In this document: positions 45,885 through 58,028 of the stretch, in pieces
How the letters are laid out: each line of letters starts with the position of its first letter
Numbering within the stretch: the stretch's first letter is position 1
Origin: Lumbricus rubellus
Lineage: Eukaryota > Annelida > Clitellata > Crassiclitellata > Lumbricidae
Direction: 5' to 3'
Assembly (NCBI GenBank): GCA_945859605.1
Contig: OX243815.1
Coordinates: forward strand, 38,211,665 to 38,275,664
DNA length: 64,000 nt
Made by a program: the position numbers and the translations under genes
The notes under the pieces: generated by a model
Told to the model about the DNA's origin: nothing
The model's database searches: none
The model's input: the letters and a program-made list of their open reading frames with translations, nothing else

Positions 45885-46620
45885 AGCCTACCAGAAATTA
45901 ACTTTATTTTATTTAAATCCCACCGGAAAATAAAGCCAAGTGACAATCTCTGTTTGCTTATTGATGATGTTTCCATCAATCAAGTTGAATCTACAAAATT
46001 CTTAGGTGTGCATATAGATCAACATTTGACCTGGAAAGTTCATATTAATCAAATTGCAACTAAAATTGCTAAAAATATTGGTATTATTTCCCGCGTTGCT
46101 TATATCTTACCAAAGACAATTAGAATGAATTTATATTATACCCTAGCTTGTCCACCCCTACCTCAGGTATTGCAACCTTGTTTGGGCATCGACATACGAA
46201 TCCAGGCTTCGTAAGCTTGTAATCTTACAGAAGAGGGCTGTTCGTATAATTTCGGGTATTCGTAAACGAGAACACACTGGCCTTTCCTTTAATGAACTTC
46301 ATCTCCTGAAAATTGACCAGATAAACTTGATAAAGGATCTCCAAATTTGCGAGTTCTTTTTTCGACTCGAACACGGTCTCCTTCCTTCGGTATTCCAAGG
46401 TTACCTCCCTCACGCCTCTGACATCCATTCGCATTTCACTAGGAATTCATCTGCTTTTCGCCCTGTCAAAGCTCAATCTAATACTAGGTGTTTTACTATT
46501 AAATCTTATGGCACTAAAGTATGGAACACAATACCAATTGACATTCGTCAATCCGGTAGTCTGCAGGTATTTAAAAAGAAACTTCGTGTTCTTCTACTTT
46601 CCTCCACTAAAGCTACTTGA
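45885..46620 (+). pseudogene. LINE reverse-transcriptase thumb and C-terminus, one frameshift
   Basis: The first frame has VESTKFLGVHIDQHLTWKVH (RT thumb, Lys-Phe-Leu-Gly-Val motif). A frameshift near 46145 moves the homology to the next frame, PYLRYCNLVWAS, and on to KLVILQKRAVRIISG; then ends with FELHLLKI-type helices and WNTIPIDIRQSGSL. The catalytic Y/FADD is upstream of the truncation. Inactive. Confidence 0.75.
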
Positions 46621-46918
46621 AGTGCACATGACCATGTGCAGTTAAGATTTTAGTTAAGTACTTAGTTAAGTTTGTTTCTTTACATGCTCTTGACAATATA
46701 AACTTTTTTGCAATCTGTCATCACCTAATTTGATTTAGTCTCTTTCATTTCAGCTATCTTGATTAATTTTTCTTGGGAATTTTTACTTGGGTGACCCTAC
46801 CCAGCGGGATGTCCATCCCTTTTGGCCCCCCCTTTGTAGCCAATGCATGCATGTTATGTACTTGTATTGTTTTCTTGTTTTCTGGTTGCAATAAAGTGAA
46901 TTGTATTGTATTGTATAA
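45885..46918 (+). mobile_element. 5'-truncated CR1/L2-like LINE with ATTGT tail
   Basis: Only the end of the reverse transcriptase and the 3' untranslated region remain, ending AATAAAGTGAATTGTATTGT. Pentamer tails of this kind are usual for the CR1/L2/Jockey assemblage. Confidence 0.75.
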
Positions 46919-47370
46919 TGGCTAATCTGGATAATATATGGTTACAAAGACATGGAGAAGAGTGCACGGTTACAGGAATCAAACTGCAACTGATGGAGCG
47001 GAGGATAATAGCAGCTACGTGTGAGCACAGAAACAGTAAATCTCTGGTTCACACCGATCTCCAAGTCTCATAACGAATCAAGGATAGCAATATTTGAGGG
47101 AGGTTCTCAGCGACCAAACACCGGTCAACGTCTGCTATCCTAAGCCGTCTATAGACCTACCACCGCCCAGGCAGATAAGTGTATAATTGAATCTAAGAAG
47201 TGTTTGAAGACGAAGATGGTGAGATAATAGCCACAGAGATACTGAATCCATAGCCTGACACGTGATCTGAGCAACTACAGCCCGAGTAGAGTCAGAGGAA
47301 CAGTGTGTGAGTATAAGGCCTTCACGTCGATGGCATAAATATACAGGGTGCGTCAAAAATACCAGATGCC
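46919..47370. other. No recognised feature
   Basis: Intergenic. CAGGGTGCGTCAAAAATA at 47344 looks like a mariner end at the border of the segmental duplication, but no partner was found. Confidence 0.4.
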
Positions 47371-47940
47371 CCGTGATTGGTCGCTCTGCACCCCTTCAGA
47401 GTTGAATCAAATCAATTGATGAAGTGCCTTTAAATATGATTGCTCAACAATTTTTACTTTTTAAACATGAACAACGAACACAGTCAATTGCAGGCAAAAC
47501 AATTTTTTCTTCCGAAAATATATCTACGTCATGTGGAATAAATAGAAACTAAAAATTTCTCAGAGTAAATCAAGCAGAAATTATATTGTCTGATCGTGCA
47601 ACTAAAGTCACAATAATACGTTATTTAACTAAAAACTGTTATAATTTAAGTTAAATGCAATGCCGTATATCTATACAGCACTGAGTGTTTCAGATGTTGA
47701 GTCGGAACCGAGTTGTTTCTCCGCGACGTGCAGAATGCCCCGTCGGTGTCCTGCTGTCTCAGATTTATTTTTGCCCGTAGTATCCGATAGGTTCAGTGCA
47801 GTATCCAGCTATTGGTACGTTTTGATCGGTGTTCAAGATCAGAGCGCATGATAGCTACAAAAAAATACAAAAGAGACGTTCACTTCCTGTCATTTATTGG
47901 TTTGTATCAAGTGGACATTATTACGAGAATTGTAAAATAA

Positions 47941-48197
47941 TCACTTGATTATGATCCATGTGGAGTGGAGTGTAGAAAAGATGACTTTATTGTTGTGTCC
48001 TAAAAAGACTGTGGTGTTGAGTTCCATCAACATGTCGGCAATTCTCACCCTGGACTGGTCCGACATGTGATAACAGGACTATAAGAAGTTTAAGAAATTC
48101 TCTGAAGAATCGCTATATATTTATGTAATTACTATTAAAATTATTATTATTAGCATTATCATTAACATTGTTGTTATTATTATTACTACTAGACCTA

Positions 48198-48235
<38 letters not shown>

Positions 48236-48250
48236 TTATTATTATTATTA

Positions 48251-48286
<36 letters not shown>

Positions 48287-49480
48287 GCTATTATTTTTTA
48301 TTATTTTTTAGCGCCCGAGGTATTTATGATCCTTCAGGCTTTAAAAACAATAAATACTAAAATCTGTGTTGTTCTGGAGTTAGCGGTCGTCGTCACCGGT
48401 CGATTGTGCAAAGGTAGGCTATAGCGAAAAGAAACAGCGTTAAAGCGTTGCGTACAAACAGAAAGACGCTGAAAGAGGTGTGCTGTCTCCTGCGAGTCTC
48501 CTGACGCCATGGTCAGCCGCCGCCCTAGTTCTGATTTTATTATTAGTATTATTTTTATTTTTTATTTAAAAAAACATCTTTTGGCCCCGAGGTATTTAGG
48601 ATCCCTCAGGGACTTATTACTAGCTACGTGTTTAAAAACCAGTCCATATATATTGCTGACGGTTATGGTCAGTGCCTCCTCCGGGTATATAATATAGGCC
48701 CCGAATCATGCGATGCCAAGCGATGATATAGGCCTACGCTTCATCGCTAATCGTATATCGCCAACATTTTACAGTAGTAAACTAATATAGTCCTATTAAC
48801 ATATATATTATGTATATGTTATGTATGTATACATATATACTGGAACTGGATAAAGCGTAATTGACGAACTTACTGGAGGAACGACGAGGATTCCGAGGTT
48901 GAGGCAGATCAGATTTACGGTCACGTACCAATATGGTTCAACCTGAATATTGACATGAGATCGTACCAGATTATAAAAATTCAGTTTCATTTACAGAAGG
49001 ATTACTCTAGAACTGAATTCTACTTCATTAATAGCAAATGAACACTTTGCATAATGATGAATTGCAGAATAACAAGTCGATTAGCACTTGCTTCCTAGCT
49101 CTGTACCGAAACATCTTTGAATCAACATGCCTTGCACCACTATCTTAACAGAAAAAATACCTTATGAATAGAATCACCTCAGGTTTAATGTCTTACGTAG
49201 GCCTACTTCCTACAAGGTTCTAACTATTGTGCAGCTCATCTGTTCTCATGATTGAATGAATTATTTTTTAACAACTTACGTGTCCCACATCAACAACCGC
49301 GCCGACGACACAATTCAGGTGGCAGCTGCTCGTACCGTATGCGATGATTGCAGCAATCTCTATATCGAAGTTAGGTATCAGCGGGGCTGGAACATCGCCG
49401 TAGTCATACGCATCTGCAACCGATCCGAACACTAAGGCAGCGACGAAGACAGCTGCAGCGAGATTCATCACGACCTTCAT
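47941..49480 (-). CDS. Small secreted protein, three predicted exons, copy 1
   Basis: I do not recognise the family. Exons: 49280-49480 (67 codons), 48874-48942 (23 codons), 47941-48078 (45 codons and TGA); all junctions phase 0 with GTAAGT donors at the first two. A cleavable signal peptide is visible (MKVVMNLAAAVFVAALVFGS, then VADA); the mature part starts YDYGDVPAPLIPNF, has SCHLNC, and exon 2 reads EPYWYVTVNLICLNLGILVV, rather hydrophobic. About 135 residues in total. The ATG at 49480 is the first after the TATA box. Exon 3 is tentative; AATAAA lies 45 bp after its stop. Both copies conserve exons 1 and 2 in frame. Confidence 0.6.
48135..48310 (+). repeat. ATT microsatellite in intron of copy 1
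   Basis: Interrupted TTA/ATT runs. The matching place of copy 2 (60170-60265) has a different array. Confidence 0.9.
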
Positions 49481-49529
49481 GGTTCTGACGATCACCGGAA
49501 GTGCTCAAGGAGTCGATGAAGGAGTCAAG

Positions 49530-49574
49530 TCTTCTTCTTCTTCTTCTTCTTCTTCTTCTTCTTCTTCTTCTTCT
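49530..49574 (+). repeat. CTT repeat in predicted 5' UTR of copy 1
   Basis: Fifteen CTT units (GAA on the transcript) between TATA box and ATG; copy 2 has about five with a CGT interruption. Confidence 0.9.
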
Positions 49575-49621
49575 TTCTCTGCAGCTGAGGAACTGATGCA
49601 GCAACCGTCTTGTCTCGATGG

Positions 49622-49629
49622 CTTTTATA
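49622..49629 (-). promoter_or_regulatory. TATA box of secreted-protein gene copy 1
   Basis: TATAAAAG about 140 bp before the ATG, conserved in copy 2. Confidence 0.75.
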
Positions 49630-50979
49630 GTCGATGTTCACTCGGGTGGGATGGGCTGTTTGTGCAAGACGACAACTAAAAATACATTATGAGGACGTCA
49701 CGAATCGTTCAAAATGCTTCCAGTAAGGATGAGAAAAACAGAAATAAGCACATAAGGCCAATTGGCAAGACTAGTCTAATATGAAAATAATGGCTCATCG
49801 TTAATTGTAATCAAAACACGTCGTTCGAAAAACAGTCTCAGCAAGGCAGGAAAGACAAGTCATGTGACGAAGAGTAAATCAGTCATTGGACTGCATCATG
49901 GAAGAGATTGTAAAATGGTCTAGATAAAAAAAATACTAATGAGATGTTTTCGAGAGACACCTTTAGCAAAACAACTGCTCGTGAAAGATAAAAATCTTTT
50001 TCACTGATAACGACGTGACTGTGGTCTTTGTTTTTGATAGGTAAAGCACGTCGTCTGCTGGTTTGTCTTCGAAACGTGAAGGCGTCACTGTTGATGAACT
50101 TAGGCCTAATCCATGTTCTGGAAATCGAATCTGTTGCCCCACAGCACGAGTAGCCAAGCTCGTCTGAATTCTTAAACCTGATAAGTTATCATTAGCTAAA
50201 GCATGTGTGTGAATGACTGGATTTTGCATTAAGATGAACTCCATTTTCAAACACGGAAATATTCGAAATATTACTCAGCAGCATCAGTGAAACGCGTGCG
50301 GAGTATTTTCTAACTCGAATTCGAACCTAATAAAAACCAAATACTGAAAATATTGCATTCTGATAACTTGCATATCTTAATTCAGCGCAGAGAGTTGGAC
50401 CCCAGGCAAAACTAAGCTGCCTGAACGTCGAGATTTGGTCGGCTGCGTTTCATAATCATAATAATTGGATTTGACTTTTGTCCGTCGCATCGTATAGGCT
50501 ACATGTAATTGTTACAGATCTCGCTCATTTTATGTAGAAGGAAAACTCAATCGGAGTTGCTCGTAAGCCGTAAGGTCGTTAGTTAAGCTGGGCTTTATTT
50601 CTAGTGCATATCACGGATCATTGAACTTGCAGAGCCAGCTACATTTATTAAAAGTGGTCATGGAAATTGGAAAGATGACAAGATAATCAAACACTCATCT
50701 TAGCTGACAAATAGTCTATTTTTTCATCAAATGGATCATGTGTATACTTTTGAGAACAGAAAATTGCTATGTTCTTGAGACTGAGAGGGTTAAGATGCAT
50801 ACAAAATCCAAGAATGATGTTTTCTTTATTGATCTTCAAACTTGACTTAGGCCTAGTCGTCTGTTAGTCGGCATTTAAACCTTATTTTGAGACGTGCGAT
50901 CGTGCCTGCATGGTGACATCAAACTCACGCAACATTCGTTTTGGTTCTGAATGCATAATAGTATTTGTAGGCTAATTGC

Positions 50980-51770
50980 AATCTCCACATTTGTAAAGCG
51001 CCACTCGAAAACCAAGCGTAAGGTACCAGCCTATTCACGAGCGCTGATTCCATTGACACCAGAGTTCCTCTGCTGGATAATAATAATTATGGTCGCCAAA
51101 GCCTATCTTGAAACAATTGATGGACCTACTTTAGTTAGCGCCTTTGTGAACGCCTGCAATTGAATTTTCAGTAAGCTTACTGGTCAGGTCGATGCCCAGG
51201 GAGCAGGAGATGTCATGGCGCGGCTGCATAACAAAAACAAGGCTATTGAAATCGATCGTATAAATGCAACATCTTATCAAATCCATTCTTCGCGACAATC
51301 ATAACAAGGTAAATTTATTGCGGATAAGCCGCCCTGAAGACGGTAATGGCATTCTTCGTAAGATTCGTAATCGTAATCGTAGCCTACACGTAAGCTCGAA
51401 ATTTCTAAACGTGTGCTGTAGAGTGTAGATGATTGCCAAAGCTTATGTTTAAAAATTGATAGGCTTTTTAGTTAGCGCTTTTCTGAACGTCTTCAATTAA
51501 CTTTCAGTAGACCTACAGGTCGATATCCGAGTAGCAAAAGATGTCTTAGCGCGGATGCAAAACAACAACAAGGCTATAATTGACATCGATCGTATAAGAT
51601 CCATTCTTCGCGACAATCATAACATGTAAAATTTATTGCGGATAAGTGGTCCTGGGCTCCTGGCGACGATTATGGCATTCGTAGGATTGGTAATCGTAAT
51701 CGTAAACCCAAAATTCCTACAGCGCCCGTGAAGCTAGTCACGGGAATCGGCTTATCCATAGGCGCTTAAT
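50980..51770 (+). repeat. Cluster of short dispersed repeats
   Basis: Contains the AATCGTAATCGTAA family (51375, 51690). A unit of about 210 bp (core TTATTGCGGATAAG, AACAAGGCTATTGAAATCGA) is present at 51170-51415, again at 51500-51720, and in copy 2 at 62405-62650. Confidence 0.75.
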
Positions 51771-52189
51771 CAAAAACGAAATCGGTTGGCAGAGGTTAAG
51801 ATGCAGAGAGTAAGGCTATGAGACGACTATAGCGTGGATGGTCTTTTGAAAAGAAAGATGGATGGCAAATAGGCGACTTTTTATTGCGCCGATGGACCGG
51901 TGGTGACCTGTCTCTACTAGTGTTTACAGTGGTGGTGGTGGTGGTGATAAGGTTGTCAGTTTCAAGTGAAAAGATCTGTTGAGATATAGCGAGAGGTGAG
52001 GCTTTGGCGAGATTGTAGGACGGGTCAGATAGTTGTCGTAAGTTAAATAGTTGTCGTAAGTTAAAAAGGTAAGATAAGCATATTATTTATTTGACCAATT
52101 TCAATCTGCATGTTGGTGTACAGACATAGGTCTATTAATAAACATATAATATTATAATGCATTGAACGAATAAAGCGAGTAAAATTGTT

Positions 52190-52485
52190 TATGTCTGTCT
52201 TTGGCTGTCTGTCCATCTGCCAGATGACCTTTCTCGGAATTTAATTGTGTTTTGATTTCCTTTCTTATTTTAATTTTCTTGTCTGTTGATCTTCCTGTAC
52301 TTCTCTGCTACAACCTCATTATCTCATCTTTAAAAATCTCATTCTGCCCCTCAATGGTCAAACCCTTTCTTCGCCATCTCTTTCGACCATTAAGTTTTAT
52401 TCTTCCTTTGAGAATGGCCTGAAAGACAGGTTTTGTTTTCCACTAGTTGGGGTTTCGACCGACACTGGTCAATAACAAGATATAA
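52190..52485 (+). repeat. Dispersed repeat of about 300 bp, copy 2
   Basis: Partner of 35410-35715. Confidence 0.75.
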
Positions 52486-52499
52486 TTATTATATCGGTT

Positions 52500-52565
52500 T
52501 CTCCTCTGAGTAGGCTAGGTGTCTCAAAGAGGCGCTATATAAATTCTCGGAAAGTATGGATGGAT
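52500..52565 (+). repeat. SINE 3' tail (GGCGCTATATAAATTC)
   Basis: Tail of the GCGCTATA SINE group with a short GATG repeat after it. Confidence 0.6.
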
Positions 52566-52858
52566 GAATTTCGAAGAGCAACTGTAAAGCTAAGCGCCTG
52601 TAATCCGTCTAATTCATTAGGAGCGTTGTACAAGGCAGAGTAGTTGTCGAGAGATTGCTATGCCGAGTAACGGCGTTTACCAAAGGTGGAATTATTGTGA
52701 AAGCGATCCCCATCGAACTTCAATAGTGATTAGGGCTGCCAACCGTCCCGGATTCACCGGGACAGTCCCGGAATCGGCCCTTGCGTCCCGTGTCCCGGAT
52801 TGATCCCAAATTGTCCCGGAATTTGTTGTAAGGATCTTCTTCTTTATGTTCTCTGCCG

Positions 52859-54345
52859 TCAGGCAGGTTCGTATGTCCAACGACGCCATTTTTCTCTGTC
52901 CTGAGCTTCTCTTTTCATTCCACTGTATCCCTCTTCTGACAGCATCCAGTCCAGCAGCATTGTTCTTGGTCTGCCTCGCATCCTTTTCCCCTCCATTCTT
53001 CCCTCAATGATGTCTTTTAGTAGGGTGTCGCTACTTAAGATGTGTCCTATCCATTTCTTCTGTCGCCTACGTATAGTGTCCATCAGTGATCTCTTTTCTT
53101 CCACCAATTGTAGGATTTCCTCGTTCGTTTTTCGCTCAACCCAGCTGATTCTCTCCATTCTGCGCCATATCCACATCTCGAAGGCCTCCAGTCGCTTTAT
53201 GTCCTCTTGTCGCATTGTCCACGTTTCCGAGCCGTACAGGACAACACTCCACACCAATGTCTTCACCATTCTCTTCTTCAGATTCATGTTTAGACTTCCT
53301 CTGAGTAGCTCCCACCTTTTGTAGAATGCATCTTTTCCCATAGCTATTCTTCTTTTTATTTCTACGTGACACCTTGCATCCTCTGTAACCACACTTCCCA
53401 GATAGCAGAACTTCTTCACCTGTTCTATTTCCTCCCCATTTAATGTGATATTTACCGTTTCCTCTCCTCTCTTACTTATCTTCATCACCTTTGTTTTCTT
53501 TATGTTTATTTTCATGTCGTAGTTCAGCGATGTCGTATTTAAGCGGTCCATCATCTTTTGTAAGCCTTCCTGACTGCCAGCCAACATCGCCTGGTCGTCT
53601 GCAAATCTTAGTGCTTTCACCATTTTCCCACCCCCTTTTATCCCCTCCTCCAGCCCATCCAACGTTTCTCTGACAATTTCTTCAATATAGATGTTAAATA
53701 GAATTGGTGACAGGGGGCATCCTTGCCTCACTCCTCTTCCTATTTTCCCCGGCTCTGAGAATTTTCCATCGATTCTTATCTTTACTTTTTGACCCATGTA
53801 TAGATTTCCTATCAATCTTCTTTCTCTCCAGTCCACCCCTATTCGTCTCAGTATTCCCATTAATTTCTTCCAGTCCACTCTGTCAAAAGCCTTTTCGTAG
53901 TCGACGAAACAGATGTATATATCTTGTCCATGTTGAATACTTCTTTCTGCTATTACTCTCAACGCTGCCACTGCATCTCTTGTCCCTCTGCCTTTCCTGA
54001 ACCCATATTGATCCTCTCCTAGGCACTTATCCGTTTCCGCTTTTGACTGCAGTCTTTTTGTTATGATTCTTAGCAATATCTTTGATGCGTGTGTCAGGAG
54101 GCTTATAGTGCGATGATCTTCACAGTTTACTGCATTCTGTTTCTTCTGAATTGGTATAACTATGGTCTGTAGAAAGTCCTCTGGCCATTCTCCTGTATTA
54201 TATATGTCTTGGCATAGTTGCACCAATTCCTTCATTGCTTTGTCTCCTAGGTTCTTCAGCATTTCTATTGGGATGTTATCAATTCCTTCTGCCTTGCCGT
54301 TTTTCATGTCATCTATTGCAGCTAAGACCTCTTCTTTTTTAGGGG
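52859..54345 (-). pseudogene. RTE reverse transcriptase half (3' part)
   Basis: Frame open from [15 protein letters not shown] to the end. Fingers (YGFRKGRGT), palm [30 protein letters not shown], catalytic FADDQ, thumb, and C-terminal [10 protein letters not shown] and [11 protein letters not shown]. All catalytic residues are present, but the piece is cut from its endonuclease half by the inversion, so it is not a working gene. Confidence 0.92.
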
Positions 54346-54611
54346 GGGGGGAATGGGGTATGCAAGCGACTCAAATAGCCTCTGCTGCTCAAATGTCCAC
54401 CCACGCCACCTTCTCGGGGTCCCTCCTGTTTCAACGGAGTGCGTGGTGGACGACCGAGTACTCGCCGGTATAAGCGAGTGCCCCATGGGCGAAGAAGCTG
54501 AAGGACGGACGATGGACGGCATCGACGCTGAGAGATGGTGTCTCTCCGTAAAAACACCGGGAGGAAGGCAACGGGAGACCACCTCCCTACTTATCCCGAG
54601 TTATATAGAAA

Positions 54612-56147
54612 ATGACGCCAAACAGAAATTCAGATAACGACGTTAACGATTCAATCCAGACACTGGGGAGAGTCGCGTTCGGCAGGGGGAGACAAGGCTC
54701 CTTCGGTCGTCAACAAGCGAAATCCTTCCAAACTGAAAAAGATACTAAAAAGGAAAGACTAAACATAGGAACATGGAACATCAGGACGATGGCAAGACCA
54801 GGAAAGCTGGCAAATGTGATAGGAGAGATGAGGAGGGCAGAAATTGACATACTAGGACTGGCAGAGGTAAGATGGAAGGAGGGAGGAGAGCTCACAAGCG
54901 AGGGCATCAAAGTTGTTTATGCTGGAGGAGATAAGAGCCAGAATGGAGTGGCCATTCTAATGTCCGATAGAGTGGCCAGATGTGTGACAAGAGTGGAAAG
55001 AATCGAGGACAGGATGATCTTAGTGACAATACGGGGTCACCCAGTGGACATAACAATTATACAAGTGTATATGCCTACATCAACACATGATGAAGAGGAG
55101 GTGGATGTCATGTTCGAAAAAATAGAAAGATGTCTGGAAAATATCAAAGGGACGGATTACGTGGTAGTAATGGGAGACTGGAATGCAGTAGTAGGGGAAG
55201 GAGAAGAAGAGGGTATAATAGGGAAATTTGGACTGGGAAATAGAAATGAAAGAGGAGAGAAACTGACAGAATTCTGCAAAAGACAAAGACTAGTAGTGAC
55301 TAACACATGCTTTCAACACGAAAAAAGACGAAGGTACACGTGGAAATCACCAGGGGACAGAGAGAGATATCAGCTGGATTACATATTGGTCAGGCAGAGA
55401 TACAGAAACAGTGTGAAGAATTCAAGAACTCTCCCAGGTGCAGACGCAGATACAGACCACAACTTGGTAGCTATGATAGTAAGCCTACAACTCAAGTTCA
55501 TCAAAAAGAGAAGGATAAAGACATTGAAGTGGAACAAAGAGAAGATAAAGACGAAGATGAGCGAACTATCAGAGAGAATCGAGGAAAATGTCGAAACGTT
55601 GAAAGAAGGATCAACAACAGAGGAAAGGTGGATGAAACTAAAAGAGACAGTGGTTAAAGAGGCGACAGAAACTGTGGGATTTCAAAAGAGTATTGAACCT
55701 CGCAAGCCATGGATAACACCAGAGATGGTCAAAGATATGGAAGAGAGAAGAAAATGGAAACACCAGAGCACAGAGGAAGCTAGAAAACAGTATAAAAGAC
55801 TCAACAATCAATTAAGAAGAACAACGAATAAAGCAAAAGAGGAGTGGTGGGAGGAACGGTGCAGGGAGTTAGAGATACTCCAGGAACAAGGACGCCACGA
55901 TCTAGTGTATGGGAAAATAAAATCACTAGAAAAGAAAAAGAACATGGGAAGAGGAAACACAATCAAGGATAAGGATGGCAGGCTACTAGAAGACTCCGGA
56001 GATATAAAGAAAAGATGGAAGGAATATGTGGAGGAATTGTACACAGGAAATAGCAGCATTGAGGAGGAAATGGAGAAACAAGCGAAGGAACAGGAGGAAG
56101 CACAAACAGATGACACCATTGGGCCATGGGTGTTGAAAGAAGAGGTC
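54612..56147 (+). pseudogene. RTE endonuclease half (5' part), inverted
   Basis: Starts in the leader, then the AP-endonuclease domain: NIGTWNIRTM (metal-binding Asn), DILGLAEVRWKEGG (Glu), IQVYMPT (Tyr region), GDWNAVVG (Asp-x-Asn), QLDYILVRQR and ADADTDHNLV (Asp-His). A linker to WVLKEEV follows, where the inversion breakpoint falls and the frame runs into host sequence. A start near MTPNRNSDNDV (54612) is possible. No stop until after the breakpoint. Confidence 0.9.
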
Positions 56148-56807
56148 TGTTGTAAGGATACACATAATAAAATGTTCGTATTTGTGCACAAAAACTCGAG
56201 AAGCTGTACGATGATTTTGACTTCTGTGACCTACCAGACCTGAGATTATTGGCTGAACATCGGATGATAGGCCTATATGTAGCATTTAGTCTAGGTTGAA
56301 GCCTTCAAAACCACTGACACTGGCATTGTGTCAGGTCAATCTGTTTTTAGGATATTTTGCAAGAAAAAATGTAGGCTACTTGTTTTTTTGACGATTTACA
56401 TGCAGCAATTGTTGACGCTTAGGCTATGTTTACTGGATTGCAGCAGTGCTACACAACATTTGTAACATTATGCAGTTAGGCCTATGTGGACAGAGCATTT
56501 CGAGTTACTGTGAGCGTCCCGGAATGGCAAAATCAAAAGTTGGCAGCCCTAATAGTGATGGAGGGGGGGTTAGAAGCACATTTTGCGCATACAATTGGGA
56601 TTGATGATTTCCGATTATCTTAGTCGGGCAGGGTGGGAGGCTTGTTCTACCAATCCAGAGGGAGTTAAGCGCCACCGTTAGTCTACCGCTCGACTGACTG
56701 TCTTGTTGTTGTCATGTTTTTAGTCTGCAAAGCATTTTAAATGATAGATGTACAATATGCAGCCACGAGATATGCAGACATTTCAATTATGTCTTTAAAG
56801 GTCAGGG

Positions 56808-57410
56808 GCGGATCCAGGGGGCCAATCCGGCCATGGCCCGACATTTAGAAATGCCCCCTATTTGGTTTCAACAAGCTTATAATTTGGTATTTTTTGGACT
56901 TAATGACTAAAAAAAGGTCATCGACTTTTTTGGCAGATGAAATGGTATGATTTTCCCGAAAATTTCGCCAGATGACTAAAAAAAGAAAACAAGGTCATCA
57001 ACTTTTCTGGCGGATATGATTTTTTCCCAGACCCAAGGCCAAGAATTTTTGCCCCCTCCCGTCGAAAGTTTCTGTATCCGCCCTTGTTAAAGGTAGGCTT
57101 ATCTGAGTGAGCTTTGTCAGGAGCGGATCCAGAGGGCCAATAAGCTTACACGATTAAAGGTGACAGAGAAGACAGATAACTAAAAGAGGGAAAATAGAGT
57201 ATGGCTAAAACAGATCATCCGCCATTTCGATGGGCAAAATGGTATATTTTTGAGAGAAATATTCTCTGTTTTGTCAATATATCCGCCAAACGACTAAAAC
57301 GAGGTCATCAGATTTTTGGCCAAAGACAGACGAAAAATTTCTGGGACCCACGACCAAAACTTTCGGTTTCCTTTTCGAAAATTTCTGTTTCCTCCTCTGA
57401 GTATTGTCTA
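56808..57410 (+). repeat. Partly duplicated dispersed repeat
   Basis: GGGGCGGATCCAGGGGGCCAAT-like start at 56808, repeated at 57119; both followed by segments with GACTAAAA, GGTCATCGACTTTTTTGGC-like words. Similar CCCGAAAAAT words occur near 22016 and 29780. Confidence 0.5.
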
Positions 57411-57689
57411 CATACTCTCCGCTTGCATATAGACCGCCGCGCACTGCGCGCCGCTGTCCACGGTGACTGAATGGTCCCTCTTGCCCTCTCTGCTACAATG
57501 AGTAGCAGTTCCTTCTCTGTGATTGAACTGGAACGTTACGGGATTATTTTGACGATACGGCACCTCCCAAAATTGTTCTCAGTTTCATCAACTGTTGAAG
57601 AATGATTTTTCGCTTCGCCTGTACGTGGAGCGCCTCTGCATAGCGATCTTCACTTAAGTCGCATTTGCTTAGAGCTGTCGGTTAGAAAA

Positions 57690-58028
57690 AACTTTGAGCT
57701 CTTTCGTGAGGTTAATGTAAGGCGCTATATAAATTTCCATATACATACATACATACATACATACATACATACATACATACATACATGCATGCATACATAC
57801 ATACATGCATACATACATACATAAATACATACATATATGCATACATACATGCATACATACATGCATGCATGCATGCATACATGCATACATACATACATAC
57901 ATACATACATACATACATACATACATACATACATACATACATACATACATAGCCTACATACATACATACATACATACATGCATACATACATACATACATA
58001 CATACATGCATGCATGCATGCATGCAAG
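57690..58028 (+). repeat. SINE tail followed by CATA/CATG microsatellite
   Basis: AAGGCGCTATATAAATTTCC is followed directly by about 290 bp of CATA with CATG variants. Confidence 0.9.

Larger units (their letters stand above)
47371..51420. repeat. Segmental duplication, copy 1
   Basis: Diverged but collinear with 59318-62660, including introns, promoter and flanks of the secreted-protein gene. Copy 1 has about 0.8 kb extra at 50390-51160. Confidence 0.9.
52836..56147 (-). mobile_element. Twin-primed, near full-length RTE retrotransposon
   Basis: The 3' part (52836-54345) lies on the minus strand and the 5' part (about 54350-56147) is inverted on the plus strand. The 12-bp repeat TGTTGTAAGGAT flanks the whole (52824-52835 and 56148-56159). 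The 3' terminus GAGAACATAAAGAAGAAG matches the RTE at 973-3415. The 5' untranslated part starts near GGTATGCAAGCGACTCAAAT. Confidence 0.92.
52731..56551. mobile_element. hAT MITE interrupted by RTE insertion
   Basis: Ends TAGGGCTGCCAAC and GTTGGCAGCCCTA; 8-bp target duplication ATAGTGAT at 52723-52730 and 56552-56559. Without the RTE insert it is about 500 bp, with repeated GTCCCGGA words near the left end. Confidence 0.88.

Noticed and set aside
47343..47365. Mariner-like end CAGGGTGCGTCAAAAATA
   Set aside because: No partner found; reported only as a note at the duplication border.
52859..56285. Two independent head-to-head RTE genes
   Set aside because: A single 12-bp target duplication encloses both halves and their sequences abut at one breakpoint, so one twin-primed insertion explains them better.
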